DNA of 64,000 nucleotides from Gammaproteobacteria bacterium (GTDB lineage: Bacteria > Pseudomonadota > Gammaproteobacteria > Thiohalomonadales > Thiohalomonadaceae), in contig QKED01000029.1 of the NCBI GenBank assembly GCA_003252455.1, positions 1 to 64,000 of the forward strand, in the 5' to 3' direction. The stretch's first letter is position 1, and every line of letters begins with the position of its first letter. This document shows, piece after piece, positions 18,013 to 28,245 of the stretch. The notes under the pieces are model-generated. The model ran no database searches. It was not told the origin of the DNA and worked only from the letters and a program-made list of their open reading frames with translations. The position numbers and the translations under genes were made by a program.

Positions 18013-18489
18013 TCAGTGGAGCTGGCCGACCTGCTCGTCGAGCACCAGATCCTCCATCCAGGCGGCGGCGGCCTCGCGCCCCGGCTGGTTGAACAGCACC
18101 ATCAACACCACCCACTTGAGCTGGTCGAGGTCGACCTCGTCGCTCTCCAGGGCCATGACACGGTCGATGACCATCTCGCGGGTGGCGTGGTCGAGCACGC
18201 CCATCTGCTCCAAAAAGAGCAGGAAGCCACGGCACTCGGTGTCGAGGCGCACCATCTCTGGCTCGGCATAGATGCGCATGGGGCGGCGCCCCAGCTGGGC
18301 GTCCTCGCTGGGCGGGGCGAGGTCGCTGAGCCCCTCCAGCCAGGCCAGGGCCTTGCCGATCTCGCCGCCGTGGAACCCGGCATCGAGGAGCTCGCGCTGC
18401 AGGGATTCGCGATCCTGCTCGATACTGCCCTCGTCGTAGAGGTAGTTTTCGAAGAGATAGAGCAGGATCTCAAAGACGTCTTGCTTCAT
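18013..18489 (-). CDS. smg: Smg family protein (DUF494)
   Basis: A 158-residue acidic, largely helical cytoplasmic protein with the family opening MKQDVFEILLYLFENYL. It is located between dprA and the zinc-ribbon gene, as in other gammaproteobacteria. Its biochemical function has not been established. Confidence 0.92.
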   Translation of the reverse strand: MKQDVFEILLYLFENYLYDEGSIEQDRESLQRELLDAGFHGGEIGKALAWLEGLSDLAPPSEDAQLGRRPMRIYAEPEMVRLDTECRGFLLFLEQMGVLDHATREMVIDRVMALESDEVDLDQLKWVVLMVLFNQPGREAAAAWMEDLVLDEQVGQLH

Positions 18490-18607
18490 GCATACAACCT
18501 GGCGGGAGGATGGGGATAGGACCGTGTGTGGTGGGCGGTCCCGCGAGTGGCGGGGTCACTTCTGGCCATTTTATCGCGTTTTGGCCGATGGGTGCAGGGA
18601 TTCTGCC

Positions 18608-19723
18608 TCAATCCGACCGCTTGTGCAGGCGCATGTAACCACCGGCGGTGGCCGTCACACGCCCGTCCAGCTCCATGATCAGGAGCATGGAGGAAACCAC
18701 ATCGGGCGTCAATCCGCTGCGCTCGACCAGCCGATCCACCGGGGTCGGGGCGTCGTCGAGGGCCGCCATCAGGCACGCGTAGTCGGGGTCCTGCCCCTCT
18801 ACCGAGGCCGACGACGGCATCTCGGGCAGGCTCGGCGGCAGGGCGTCGAGCGCCTGGCGTAGCGGCAGGGCCAGCTCTTCGAGCAGGTCCTGGGCGCTCT
18901 CCACCAGTTTGGCCCCCTCGCGGATCAACCGATGACAGCCGCGCGCCAGCGGATTGTGGATGGAGCCGGGGATGGCGAACACCTCGCGCCCCTGCTCCCC
19001 CGCCTGCCGCGCGGTGATCAGCGAGCCACTGTGCAGCGCCGCCTCTACTACCAGGGTGCCGAGGGCCAGGCCGCTGATGATGCGGTTGCGCTGCGGGAAG
19101 CTATGGCGCATGGGTGGGGTGCCCGGCGGGAGTTCGGAGACCAGCGCACCGCCCGCGGCGACCAGGGCATGGGCCAGATCGCGGTGACGCGCCGGGTAGA
19201 TGCGGTCGGGGCCGGTACCGAGCACGGCGATGGTCCCCCCCTCTGCGGCCAACGCCCCCTGGTGGGCGGCGGCATCGATACCGAGCGCTAGGCCGCTGGT
19301 GATGGTGATACCGACCCGCGCCAGGCTACGGGCGAAGTCGCGTGCCGTCTCCTCGCCCAGCTTGGTCGGGTTACGGCTGCCGACCACGGCCAGTTGTGGG
19401 GTGTGCAACAGTGCCACCGAGCCCTTGACGAAGAGCAGCGGTGGGGCGTCGCGCAGCTCCGCCAGGCGTGGCGGGTACTCTGCCCCCCCGCGGATGAGCA
19501 GGTGGTGGTCGGCCCCCTCCAGCCAGGCGAGGTCACTCTCCACGGCACCCCAATCGGGGTTGCGTAGGTAGTCGCGCAGGGGCGCGGGTAGATCCTCGGG
19601 AGGGTGGCGAAAGAGGCGCGTCAGGTCGCCCTCGCGGGCCAGCAGGCGGGCGAAGGTGGTGGGACCCACACCGGGGGCGTGGAGCAGGGCGAGGTGGTGG
19701 CGGATCAAATCGGCGGTGGACAT
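18608..19723 (-). CDS. dprA: DNA processing protein DprA
   Basis: A 371-residue single-stranded-DNA binding protein that loads RecA during natural transformation. The extended Rossmann domain shows GSRNPTKLGEETA, SGLALGIDAAAHQGAL, AVLGTGPDRIYP and FPQRNRIISGLA, with a winged-helix DML1-like domain at the C-terminus (about residues 310-365). AAGGAG lies five bases before the ATG. It follows the LysM lipoprotein gene by 72 bp. Confidence 0.95.
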   Translation of the reverse strand: MSTADLIRHHLALLHAPGVGPTTFARLLAREGDLTRLFRHPPEDLPAPLRDYLRNPDWGAVESDLAWLEGADHHLLIRGGAEYPPRLAELRDAPPLLFVKGSVALLHTPQLAVVGSRNPTKLGEETARDFARSLARVGITITSGLALGIDAAAHQGALAAEGGTIAVLGTGPDRIYPARHRDLAHALVAAGGALVSELPPGTPPMRHSFPQRNRIISGLALGTLVVEAALHSGSLITARQAGEQGREVFAIPGSIHNPLARGCHRLIREGAKLVESAQDLLEELALPLRQALDALPPSLPEMPSSASVEGQDPDYACLMAALDDAPTPVDRLVERSGLTPDVVSSMLLIMELDGRVTATAGGYMRLHKRSD

Positions 19724-19795
19724 GACGACTCCTTGTCATGGTTCGGCGTCGGGCGCGGACGAGGGGCTCCCTCTCCTCGTCGGCAGGCCTGTGGA

Positions 19796-20965
19796 CTAAG
19801 GGTTGAGGACGGTATCGCCCAGGTAAATGCTACGCGTCGCCTCCATCACCAGGGCGTAGCTGACGCGGTCGAAGACGCGGAACACCATCACCAGACCGGC
19901 ACGCTCATTGGGCAGGGTGACCATGGAGTTGGTGATGCGGTCGTGCACCTGGCGACCGAGCTGGTCGACTGCAAGCACGTGTCCCGCCTCCATGCCCGCG
20001 TCACGCCCCACACTCAGCACCACCACTTGGTACTGGCCGATGTGCGAGACACCGTCCACCACGGAGATGATCTGACCCTGCACCTCCTTGTTGGGGGCGT
20101 GCGGGATGAAGTTCTGGTCGTAGCTCTCGGCATCGGCGGGGAGCAGACGGTCGCCCACCAGCACCTCGCGCTTGGAGGAGGTGAGCAGCAGGGTACTCGG
20201 GTCGCCGAAGCGCAGCACGCGGGCGTCGGCCAGGTGCAGCGCCTCGATGCCGAGCAGCTCGTTGGTCTTGGGGTCGCGATACTCCTCGCCCTCACGCACG
20301 ATGACGTAGTTGGCGATGTCGGACTGCTCGATACCGCGCACATAGGCACGGTGACCAGCACCGAGCATCAGGTGCTCGTCGGGGCTGGCAAAGACGTACG
20401 GCGCACTCTCCAACTCGCCGGCGCCAATGACGCGCGGGCGGATGAGGAAGGGACGGATCGCCTCCAGCGGGATGGTCGGGATGGCCCGCTCCAGCGCCTC
20501 GTAGCGGATCTGCGGCTGCAGCTTGACGGTGCCGTAGACATCCGCCGGCTTGGGCTTGGGCAGGTCGTCCGCCTGCGGACGGGCACGGTCGAGCTGGAAG
20601 GTGGGCACGCCGCCGACGAACACCAGGGTCAGTACGTCGCCGGGATAGATGAGGTGCGGATTGATGATCTGCGGGTTGTTCTGCCACAGCTCGGGCCAAC
20701 GCCAGGGGTCGCGCAGGAAGCGGTTACTGATGTCCCACAGGGTGTCGCCCTTGACCACCACATAGCGCTCCGGGTAATCGGGCTTGAGCAGTATCGGCTC
20801 GGGCTTCGGTGCCGCTGGCGGCGTTACCACGGGCTGCACGGCGGCGGGCGGCGGCGGCGTCTCGACCACGGTAGGCTTGACGGTTTTCTTGCTACATCCG
20901 GCGCTCAACCCCATGACCAGTAGAGCCAGGGTGACGGGAGCGATGCGGCGCAATCTCTTATCCAT
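19796..20965 (-). CDS. LysM-domain lipoprotein
   Basis: A 389-residue envelope protein. The start at 20965 gives a lipoprotein signal ending in LSAGC (Cys24). A proline-rich linker follows, then one LysM peptidoglycan-binding domain (about residues 67-117: YVVVKGDTLWDISNRF ... NPHLIYPGDVLTL). The C-terminal two thirds is conserved in LysM proteins found next to dprA in gammaproteobacteria. It is divergent from def across a 244-bp promoter region. Confidence 0.9.
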   Translation of the reverse strand: MDKRLRRIAPVTLALLVMGLSAGCSKKTVKPTVVETPPPPAAVQPVVTPPAAPKPEPILLKPDYPERYVVVKGDTLWDISNRFLRDPWRWPELWQNNPQIINPHLIYPGDVLTLVFVGGVPTFQLDRARPQADDLPKPKPADVYGTVKLQPQIRYEALERAIPTIPLEAIRPFLIRPRVIGAGELESAPYVFASPDEHLMLGAGHRAYVRGIEQSDIANYVIVREGEEYRDPKTNELLGIEALHLADARVLRFGDPSTLLLTSSKREVLVGDRLLPADAESYDQNFIPHAPNKEVQGQIISVVDGVSHIGQYQVVVLSVGRDAGMEAGHVLAVDQLGRQVHDRITNSMVTLPNERAGLVMVFRVFDRVSYALVMEATRSIYLGDTVLNP

Positions 20966-21209
20966 GGGGCGATCCCTATAGCGTTTTCGGCACGACAAAC
21001 GGCGGTCAAGGTGGGCATAATAGGTCAGAGCGCACGGTCTCGCTCGCCTCTGCCCGAGCCTTTGGCCCCCGGAGCGCAACGTAAGCCAACCCACCCCTCT
21101 GACCGTTGCGTTAATGCTGCGACGCCCGAAGGGCAAGATTTCATACTGATCATAACTTTAGCAGCAAAACCTAAAAAATTACTATAGCTTTTCGACGGAC
21201 TAGGCGCGT

Positions 21210-21713
21210 ATGGCACTTCTTAACATTCTCCACTACCCCGATCCCCGCCTGGAGACGGTGGCCAAGCCGGTTGCACAGGTGGACGACGCCCTACGGGCCC
21301 TCATCGACGACATGTTCGAGACCATGTACGAGGCCCCCGGCATCGGCCTCGCCGCGACCCAGGTCAATGTGCACCAACGTCTGGTGGTGATCGACGTCTC
21401 CGAAGAGAAGCAGCAGCCGTTGGTGCTGATCAACCCCGAGGTCCTGGCGAAGGACGGTAAGGAGGAGTACGAAGAGGGGTGCCTCTCGGTGCCCGGGGTG
21501 TATGAAAAGGTGACCCGCGCCGCCACCGTCAAGGTGCGCGCCCTCGACCGCGACGGCAACCCCTTCGAACTCGACGCCGACGGCATCTTGGCCATCTGCA
21601 TCCAGCACGAGATCGACCACCTCGACGGCAAGGTCTTCGTCGACCACCTCTCCAGCCTCAAGCGCATGCGCATCCGCAAGCGGCTGGAGAAGGCGCGCCG
21701 CCATAACCTCTGA
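21210..21713 (+). CDS. def: Peptide deformylase
   Basis: A 167-residue metalloenzyme that removes the formyl group from nascent proteins. The three family motifs are all present: [18 protein letters not shown] (Cys ligand) and QHEIDHLDG (two His ligands and catalytic Glu). The ribosome-binding site is weak. A possible -10, TACTAT, is at 21180-21185. It opens def-fmt-rsmB. Confidence 0.97.
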   Translation: MALLNILHYPDPRLETVAKPVAQVDDALRALIDDMFETMYEAPGIGLAATQVNVHQRLVVIDVSEEKQQPLVLINPEVLAKDGKEEYEEGCLSVPGVYEKVTRAATVKVRALDRDGNPFELDADGILAICIQHEIDHLDGKVFVDHLSSLKRMRIRKRLEKARRHNL

Positions 21714-21739
21714 CCCCGCACGCAACCGATAAGAGCCCC

Positions 21740-22693
21740 ATGACCCACGCCCTGCCCCCCCTGCGCATCCTCTTCGCCGGTACCCCCGAGTTCGCCGCCG
21801 AGGCGCTCAAGGCGCTACTCGCCTCACGCCACCAGGTGATCGGCGTCTACACCCAGCCCGACCGCCCCGCCGGGCGTGGCCGCAAGCTGCGCGCCAGCCC
21901 GGTGAAGGAGCTGGCGCTGGGGCACGGCATCCCGGTGGAGCAGCCGCTGTCACTGAAGAACGCCGAGGCGCAGGCGACCCTGGCCGGGTATGGCGCCGAC
22001 GTCATGGTGGTGGTCGCCTATGGCCTGATCCTGCCCCAGGCGGTGCTCGACACCCCGCCCATGGGCTGCCTCAACATCCACGGCTCGCTGCTGCCGCGTT
22101 GGCGCGGTGCCGCCCCGATCCAGCGCGCCATCGAGGCGGGCGACGCCGAGAGCGGCGTGAGCATCATGCAGATGGACGCCGGGCTCGACACCGGCCCCGA
22201 GCTCTACCGCCTCACCACCCCCATCGGCGCCGACGAGACCAGCGCCATGCTCCACGACCGCCTCGCCGTCATGGGTGGTGAGGCGCTGCTCGCCACCCTC
22301 GATGGCCTCCAGGCGGGCACCCTCACCCCCAAGCCGCAGGACGACGCCCTCACCTGTTACGCCGCCAAGATGAGCAAAGAGGAGGGGGCCATCGACTGGG
22401 GCCACCCGGCCAAGATGCTCGCCCGTCAGGTCAACGCCTTCAACCCCTGGCCGGTGTGTCAGGCGCTCTACGGCGACAAGGTGCTGCGCATCTGGCAGGC
22501 CTGCCCGCTCGATGAGGGCACCACCGCCGCCCCCGGCACCGTGCTCTCAAGCACCCGCGAGGGGATCGACGTCGCCACCGGCGACGGTGTACTGCGCTTG
22601 CTTCAGGTCCAGCTGCCGGGCGGCAAGCCGCTCAAGGTGGCCGACTTCTGCAACGCCCACGACCTCAGCGGCGTCGTCCTGAGCAATGGCTAA
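21740..22693 (+). CDS. fmt: Methionyl-tRNA formyltransferase
   Basis: A 317-residue enzyme that formylates initiator Met-tRNA using 10-formyl-tetrahydrofolate. It has the N-terminal motif [14 protein letters not shown] and the active-site segment INIHGSLLP-like ([21 protein letters not shown]), then the C-terminal tRNA-binding domain (about 205-310). It overlaps rsmB by 8 bp. Confidence 0.97.
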   Translation: MTHALPPLRILFAGTPEFAAEALKALLASRHQVIGVYTQPDRPAGRGRKLRASPVKELALGHGIPVEQPLSLKNAEAQATLAGYGADVMVVVAYGLILPQAVLDTPPMGCLNIHGSLLPRWRGAAPIQRAIEAGDAESGVSIMQMDAGLDTGPELYRLTTPIGADETSAMLHDRLAVMGGEALLATLDGLQAGTLTPKPQDDALTCYAAKMSKEEGAIDWGHPAKMLARQVNAFNPWPVCQALYGDKVLRIWQACPLDEGTTAAPGTVLSSTREGIDVATGDGVLRLLQVQLPGGKPLKVADFCNAHDLSGVVLSNG

Positions 22694-24002
22694 GCCGCTC
22701 GCCCGACTCGCCGCCGCCCGCGCCGTGGCCGGGGTGCTCGCCCGCGGCGAGTCCTTGAGCGCCCTACTGCCGCGTGAGCTGAACCGCCTCGACCCCGAGC
22801 AGCGCCCGCTGGCGCAGGAGCTGGCCTACGGCACCCTGCGCTGGGAGCCACGCCTTACGCGCCTGCTCAAGCGGCTGATGGAGAAACCGCTCAAGCCCAA
22901 GGAGAGCGACCTCCAGGCACTCCTGCTGGTGGCCCTCTACCAGCTCGACCAGCTCGACACCCCGCCCAACATCGTAGTCAACGAGAGCGTCGAGGCGGTC
23001 GGTACCCTCGGCAAACCCTGGGCCAAGGGACTCACCAACGCCGTGCTACGCAACTTCGATCGCGAGCGAGAGGCCATCGAGCAGAAGCTCGCCGGCGACG
23101 ACCAGGCGCGCTACGCCCACCCGCAGTGGCTCATCGAGCGCCTGCGCAAGGCGTGGCCGGGGCAGTGGCAGGCGATCCTCGACGGCGGTAACGCCCGCCC
23201 CCCGTTCACCATCCGCGTGGCCGGGGAGCGTGACGCCTATCTGGCCGAGCTGGAGGAGGTCGAACTCGACGCCACACCCGGTCGCCACAGCCCCGACGCC
23301 CTCACCCTGGGCCGCCCGGTGGCGGTGGAGCGCCTACCGCGCTTCGCCCAGGGCGCCAGCAGCGTGCAGGACGAGGCGACCCAGCTGGCCGCCTGGCTGC
23401 TCGACGCCCAGCGCGGTGATCGGGTGCTCGATGCCTGCGCCGCCCCCGGTGGCAAGACCGGCCACCTCCTCGAACACACCCCTGGCCTCGACCTGGTGGC
23501 CCTCGACAGCGACCCGCAGCGGCTGGAGCGCGTGGCCGAGAACCTCGCGCGCATCGGCCACCGCGCCCAGTTGGTGGCCGCCGATGCCGCCGACCCGTCG
23601 AGCTGGTGGGATGGGCGCCCGTTCCAGCGCATCCTGCTCGACGCCCCCTGCTCCGCCACCGGCGTGATCCGCCGCCACCCGGACATCAAGCAGCTGCGCC
23701 GCCCCTCCGACATCCCCAAACTGGTCGAGACCCAGGCGGCGATCCTGCGCGCCCTGTGGCCCCTGCTCGCCCCGGGCGGTATGCTGCTCTACGCGACCTG
23801 CTCGGTCCTGCCCGAGGAGAACCACCTGCAGGTGGCCGCCTTCCTCGCCACGCAGGCCGACGCACGCGAGCGCCCCATCGAGGCCGATTGGGGCCGAGCG
23901 CTCACCCCGGGGCGGCAGATCCTCCCCGGCGAGGGGGGGATGGACGGCTTTTACTACGCCTGCCTGCAGAAAACAGGCACGGCAGTAACGACGGAGGCGT
24001 GA
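22686..24002 (+). CDS. rsmB: 16S rRNA m5C967 methyltransferase
   Basis: A 438-residue enzyme (Fmu/Sun). An N-terminal NusB-like RNA-binding domain (about 1-140) precedes the SAM domain with [15 protein letters not shown] and the catalytic [18 protein letters not shown] and [11 protein letters not shown] motifs carrying the two conserved Cys. Length is typical. It follows fmt with overlap. Confidence 0.96.
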   Translation: MAKPLARLAAARAVAGVLARGESLSALLPRELNRLDPEQRPLAQELAYGTLRWEPRLTRLLKRLMEKPLKPKESDLQALLLVALYQLDQLDTPPNIVVNESVEAVGTLGKPWAKGLTNAVLRNFDREREAIEQKLAGDDQARYAHPQWLIERLRKAWPGQWQAILDGGNARPPFTIRVAGERDAYLAELEEVELDATPGRHSPDALTLGRPVAVERLPRFAQGASSVQDEATQLAAWLLDAQRGDRVLDACAAPGGKTGHLLEHTPGLDLVALDSDPQRLERVAENLARIGHRAQLVAADAADPSSWWDGRPFQRILLDAPCSATGVIRRHPDIKQLRRPSDIPKLVETQAAILRALWPLLAPGGMLLYATCSVLPEENHLQVAAFLATQADARERPIEADWGRALTPGRQILPGEGGMDGFYYACLQKTGTAVTTEA

Positions 24003-24006
24003 GGCG

Positions 24007-24582
24007 ATGAGGGGTCTGCTCACCCGCGGGCTGGCGCTGTTGGGGCTGCTGCTCCTGCTCGCGCCTGCCGCCGTGCAGGCCAACGACCGCTTCACCGTGA
24101 CCCACGCCGAGACCCACCTCAAGGGTGGCGTCTACCTGCTCGATGCACAGATCGCCATGGAGTTCAGCCGCGACGCGGTGGAGGCGCTGAACAACGGCGT
24201 GCCCCTCACCCTGATGCTCGACATCCGCATCGACCGTCTGCGCAACTGGTGGCTCGACGCCGAACAGGCGGTGCTGGAGCAGCGCTACCAGCTCACCTAC
24301 TACGCCCTCTCCGACCAGTACCTGGTGCGCAACCTCAACACCGGCAACGTCTACAGCTACCCGAGCCTGGAGAGTGCCGCCGACGCCATCGGCAGCCTCA
24401 GCGACTTCCCCCTGCTCGACTCCAAGTTGCTGCAGGACGGTGATTCGGAGGAGCAGTTCGAGGTGCTGCTGCGCATGCGCCTCGACCTGGAGGCACTACC
24501 CCTGCCACTGCGCGTGATGGCCTATGTGCAGAAGGCGTGGCGCCTCTCCAGCGAATGGTCCGCATGGCCGCTGACCCCCTGA
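24007..24582 (+). CDS. DUF4390 family exported protein
   Basis: A 191-residue protein with a signal peptide ending near AVQA (residue 25). The mature part matches the DUF4390 type found between rsmB and ntrY in gammaproteobacteria (LTLMLDIRIDRLRNWWLDA, YPSLESAADAIGS). Its role is unknown; the context suggests a periplasmic partner of the NtrY sensor. The end overlaps the ntrY start region. Confidence 0.85.
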   Translation: MRGLLTRGLALLGLLLLLAPAAVQANDRFTVTHAETHLKGGVYLLDAQIAMEFSRDAVEALNNGVPLTLMLDIRIDRLRNWWLDAEQAVLEQRYQLTYYALSDQYLVRNLNTGNVYSYPSLESAADAIGSLSDFPLLDSKLLQDGDSEEQFEVLLRMRLDLEALPLPLRVMAYVQKAWRLSSEWSAWPLTP

Positions 24583-26738
24583 ACCCCGACGGCCTACGCG
24601 CCACCCTGCGCGAGCTGGCCTCGGGCCCGCTGCCGGTGGTACTGCTGTTCCTGCTGCTGCTCGCCTCGCTCACCCTGCTCGGCCAGGTCAACCAGAACAC
24701 CGAGCGCTTCGAGCAGATCTTCTACCCGCTGCTGATCATCAACCTGATCGCCCTGCTGCTGCTCATCACCCTGCTGCTGCGCCAGCTCGTCCACCTCTAC
24801 CGCCAGTACCGCGACCGGGTCGCCGGCTCGCGCCTCACCGTGCGCCTGCTGCTGCTCTTCACCGTGCTCAGCCTGGTGCCCGCCGCGCTGGTCTACACCT
24901 ACGCGCTGCAGTTCCTCGGGCGCGGCATCGACAGCTGGTTCGACCTACGCGTCGAGGAGGCGCTGGACAACGCCCTGGCCATGGGCCGCCTCTCCCTCGA
25001 CCAACGCCGCCGCACCCTGCTGCGCCAGACCCAGGCGCTTAGCGAGGAGCTGCGCAGCACCCCCCAGGGGCTCCTCGCCCTGGAGCTCTCCGAGCTGCGC
25101 CAGCGCCTGGGGGCCGACGAGATCACCCTGATGGGGCTCGACGGGCGGGTCGATGCCAGCAGCAGCGAGGACATCACCGACATCGTCCCCACCCTGCCCA
25201 ACACCGGCATCCTGCGCCAGCTGCGTCAGGGCCACCCCTATGCCGAGGTGGAGCCACGCGACGACAACGGACTGATCATCCGCATCGCCGTCCCCGTGCC
25301 CCCGAACACCCCCAGCGAGCCACCGCGCCTGCTGCACCTGATGGTCTCGGTCGACCACCGCTCCAGCGCCATGGCCGCGAGCATCCAGGACGCCTTCACC
25401 CAGTACCGCCGCCTGCTGTTCATGCGCGAGCCGCTCAAATACAGCTTCATCCTCTCGCTCTCGCTGGTGCTGCTGCTGAGCCTGCTCGCCTCGCTGTGGG
25501 CGGCGGTCTATGCCGCGCGGCGCCTCGCCGCCCCCATCACCGACCTGGCCGAAGGCACCCGCGCCATGGCCGCCGGTGACTACGGTCGCCAACTGCCGCT
25601 GCCGGCCAAGGACGAACTCGGCATGCTCGTGCGCTCGTTCAACGAGATGAGCCACCGCATCGCCCGCTCGCGCGACGAGGCCGAACAGTCGCAGCGCGAG
25701 GTCGAGACCCAGCGCGCCTACCTCGAAGCGGTGCTCGGCCACCTCTCCTCCGGCGTGCTCACGGTGGACGGCGACGGCGTACTGCGCACCGCCAACCCCG
25801 CCGCTGCCCTGGTGCTGGGCATGGACCTGGGGCCCTGCATGGGCAAGCCGATCGTCACCCTGGAGGATTGCCAGCACGAGCTGCACGCCTTCATCGACAC
25901 CCTGCGCGAACACCTCGACGACACCCGCGAGTGGCGCAGCGAGGTGGAGCTGTTCGTCTCCGGTCGGCGCCAGGTGCTGCTCTGCCGCGGCTCGCGCCTG
26001 CCCTCGGTGGAGGGCACCGGCAACGGCCAGATCATCGTCTTCGACGACGTCACCGCGCTCATCCAAGCGCAGCGCGACGCCGCCTGGGGCGAGGTGGCCC
26101 GGCGTCTGGCGCACGAGATCAAAAACCCGCTCACCCCCATCCAGCTCTCCGCCGAGCGCCTGCGGCACAAGATCCTGCGGCGCATCCCCGAGGAGGACGC
26201 GGGCATCCTCGATCGCGCCACCCACACCATCATCCAGCAGGTCGAGACCATGAAGGAGATGGTCAAGGCCTTCTCCGACTACGCCCACACCCCGCCGGTG
26301 GTGCTGCGCGAGGTAAAGCTGGCGGCGCTGGTGCGCGAGGTGGCCGAACTCTACCGTGGCAACCACGAACTCAAGCTGCGCCTGGAGCTGGAGCGCGGCT
26401 TGCCACCGCTGGAGGCGGACCCCGGGCGCCTGCGTCAACTGCTACACAACCTGATCAAGAACGCCCAAGAGGCGATGGAGAGGCCGCCGCTGACGCTGCA
26501 GATCCGCCTCACCGGCAACCCCGAGTCGCAGGAGCTGACCCTGGAGGATGACGGCCCCGGCTTCCCCGACCAGCTCGCCGCCACCCTGTTCGAGCCCTAC
26601 GTCACGACCAAGCCCAAGGGCACCGGCCTCGGGCTCGCCATCGTCAAGAAGATCGTCGAGGAGCACGGCGGTATCATCCGTGCCGAAAACCACGGCGGCG
26701 GCGCGCGCATCACCCTGCGCCTGCCGCTGCACCACTAG
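24555..26738 (+). CDS. ntrY: NtrY-type sensor histidine kinase
   Basis: A membrane sensor kinase of about 727 residues. Three N-terminal membrane helices are followed by a periplasmic region and a fourth helix near residue 300, then HAMP (RRLAAPITDLAEGTRAMAAGDY), PAS, HisKA with ARRLAHEIKNPLTPIQLSAERL and HATPase_c with DDGPGFPD and GTGLGLAIVKKIVEEHGG. It is paired with ntrX 19 bp downstream. Starts at 24537 (GTG), 24555 or 24564 are possible; none has a clear ribosome-binding site and all overlap the DUF4390 gene. Confidence 0.9.
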   Translation: MVRMAADPLNPDGLRATLRELASGPLPVVLLFLLLLASLTLLGQVNQNTERFEQIFYPLLIINLIALLLLITLLLRQLVHLYRQYRDRVAGSRLTVRLLLLFTVLSLVPAALVYTYALQFLGRGIDSWFDLRVEEALDNALAMGRLSLDQRRRTLLRQTQALSEELRSTPQGLLALELSELRQRLGADEITLMGLDGRVDASSSEDITDIVPTLPNTGILRQLRQGHPYAEVEPRDDNGLIIRIAVPVPPNTPSEPPRLLHLMVSVDHRSSAMAASIQDAFTQYRRLLFMREPLKYSFILSLSLVLLLSLLASLWAAVYAARRLAAPITDLAEGTRAMAAGDYGRQLPLPAKDELGMLVRSFNEMSHRIARSRDEAEQSQREVETQRAYLEAVLGHLSSGVLTVDGDGVLRTANPAAALVLGMDLGPCMGKPIVTLEDCQHELHAFIDTLREHLDDTREWRSEVELFVSGRRQVLLCRGSRLPSVEGTGNGQIIVFDDVTALIQAQRDAAWGEVARRLAHEIKNPLTPIQLSAERLRHKILRRIPEEDAGILDRATHTIIQQVETMKEMVKAFSDYAHTPPVVLREVKLAALVREVAELYRGNHELKLRLELERGLPPLEADPGRLRQLLHNLIKNAQEAMERPPLTLQIRLTGNPESQELTLEDDGPGFPDQLAATLFEPYVTTKPKGTGLGLAIVKKIVEEHGGIIRAENHGGGARITLRLPLHH

Positions 26739-26757
26739 ACCAGCAACGGGAGCCCCC

Positions 26758-28119
26758 ATGGCCAACGGCTACATCCTGATCGTCGACGACGAACCGGACA
26801 TCCGTCACCTGCTCAAGGAGATCCTCGAAGACGAGGGCTACCAGGTCGGCCTGGCAGAGAACGCCGCCGCCGCCCGTCGCGCACGCGCCGCCCGTCGCCC
26901 CGACCTGGTACTGCTCGACATCTGGATGCCCGACGAGGACGGCATCTCGCTGCTCAAGGAGTGGCACGAGGCGGGCGGCGACCCCTGCCCGGTGATCATG
27001 ATGTCCGGCCACGGCACGGTGGAGACCGCCGTCGAGGCGACCCGCCACGGCGCCTACGACTTCATCGAGAAGCCCCTCTCCCTGGCCAAGCTGCTGGTCA
27101 CCGTGCAGCGCGCCCTGGAGGCGCGCGCCCTGGCGCAGGAGAACAGCGGCCTGCGCCGACAGGTGCAGCCGGTGTTCGAGCCGGTCGGGCGCAGTGAGGT
27201 GATGCAGCGCCTGCGCGGCCAGGTGCTGCGTATCGCCGCCCACGACACCCCCGTGCTACTGGCCGGACCCGCCGGGGGCGGCAAGGGGGTCTTCGCGCGC
27301 TACATCCACCACAGCGGCCCGCGTGCGCGTGGCCCCTTCGTCGAGGTGAGCGTCGCCTCGCTGCAGGAGAACCCCGCCGCCGAACTCTTCGGCCACGAGG
27401 AGGGCGGTGTGCACTACGGCCTGCTGGAGCAGGCCAGCGGCGGCACCCTGCTGCTCGACGACGTGGCCGACCTCGACCTCTCGCTGCAGGCACGCCTGCT
27501 CGGCGCCCTGGAGAGCGGCACCTTCCTGCGCGTGGGCGGCAACAGCCCGGTGCACACCGACCTGCACCTGATCGCCGCCAGCCGCTACAACCTCGACCAA
27601 CTGGTGGGCGAGGGGCGTCTACGCAAGGAGCTCTACTACCTGCTCAACGTCTACCCGCTGCACATCCCGCCCCTGCGCGAACACGCCGAGGATGTGCCAG
27701 ACCTGCTCAACTACTACGTCGACCACTTCGTGCGCACCGACAAGCTCCCCTACCGCACCTTCTCCGTGGCGGCGCAGAACCGCCTGCGTAATCACCCTTG
27801 GCCAGGCAACGTGCGCGAGCTGAAAAACCTGGTGCAGCGCCTGCTCATCGCCTCCGCAGAGCCGGTGATCGAGATGAAAGAGGTGGAGGCGGCCCTCGGC
27901 CTCGACCTCCCCGACCTCGGCGGCGGGCCGATCCCGGTGAGCTACTCGCTGCCCCTGCGCGAGGCGCGTGAGCGCTTCGAGCAGGACTATTTCGAGCACC
28001 TGCTCAAGGAGTACAGTGGCAGCGTCAACCGCGTCGCCCAACACGCCGGCGTCGAACGCACCCACCTCTATCGCAAGCTGCGCAGCCTCGGCCTCGACCC
28101 CAAGCAGTTCAGCGACTGA
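26758..28119 (+). CDS. ntrX: NtrX-type response regulator with degenerate AAA+ domain
   Basis: A 453-residue regulator: REC domain (phospho-Asp in LVLLDIWMPD), an AAA+ sigma-54-activator-like domain and a C-terminal Fis-type helix-turn-helix (GSVNRVAQHAGVERTHLYRKL). The Walker A is altered (GPAGGGKG), Walker B reads LLLDDVADL, and the GAFTGA loop is absent: where glnG has ERGAFTGA this gene has EEGGVHYG. Contact with sigma-54 is therefore unlikely, as in other NtrX proteins. The start at 26758 has GGGAG upstream. Confidence 0.9.
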   Translation: MANGYILIVDDEPDIRHLLKEILEDEGYQVGLAENAAAARRARAARRPDLVLLDIWMPDEDGISLLKEWHEAGGDPCPVIMMSGHGTVETAVEATRHGAYDFIEKPLSLAKLLVTVQRALEARALAQENSGLRRQVQPVFEPVGRSEVMQRLRGQVLRIAAHDTPVLLAGPAGGGKGVFARYIHHSGPRARGPFVEVSVASLQENPAAELFGHEEGGVHYGLLEQASGGTLLLDDVADLDLSLQARLLGALESGTFLRVGGNSPVHTDLHLIAASRYNLDQLVGEGRLRKELYYLLNVYPLHIPPLREHAEDVPDLLNYYVDHFVRTDKLPYRTFSVAAQNRLRNHPWPGNVRELKNLVQRLLIASAEPVIEMKEVEAALGLDLPDLGGGPIPVSYSLPLREARERFEQDYFEHLLKEYSGSVNRVAQHAGVERTHLYRKLRSLGLDPKQFSD

Positions 28120-28245
28120 GCCCAAACGCGCCGTGACCTCGGTACGACGCACAGGGCCCGGTCATCTGTATCCCCCCCCGATCCGGGGCGGAGCGCCGCC
28201 CTGGCACACTGATCCGACCCACTCCACCACCAGAAGGAACCCCAG

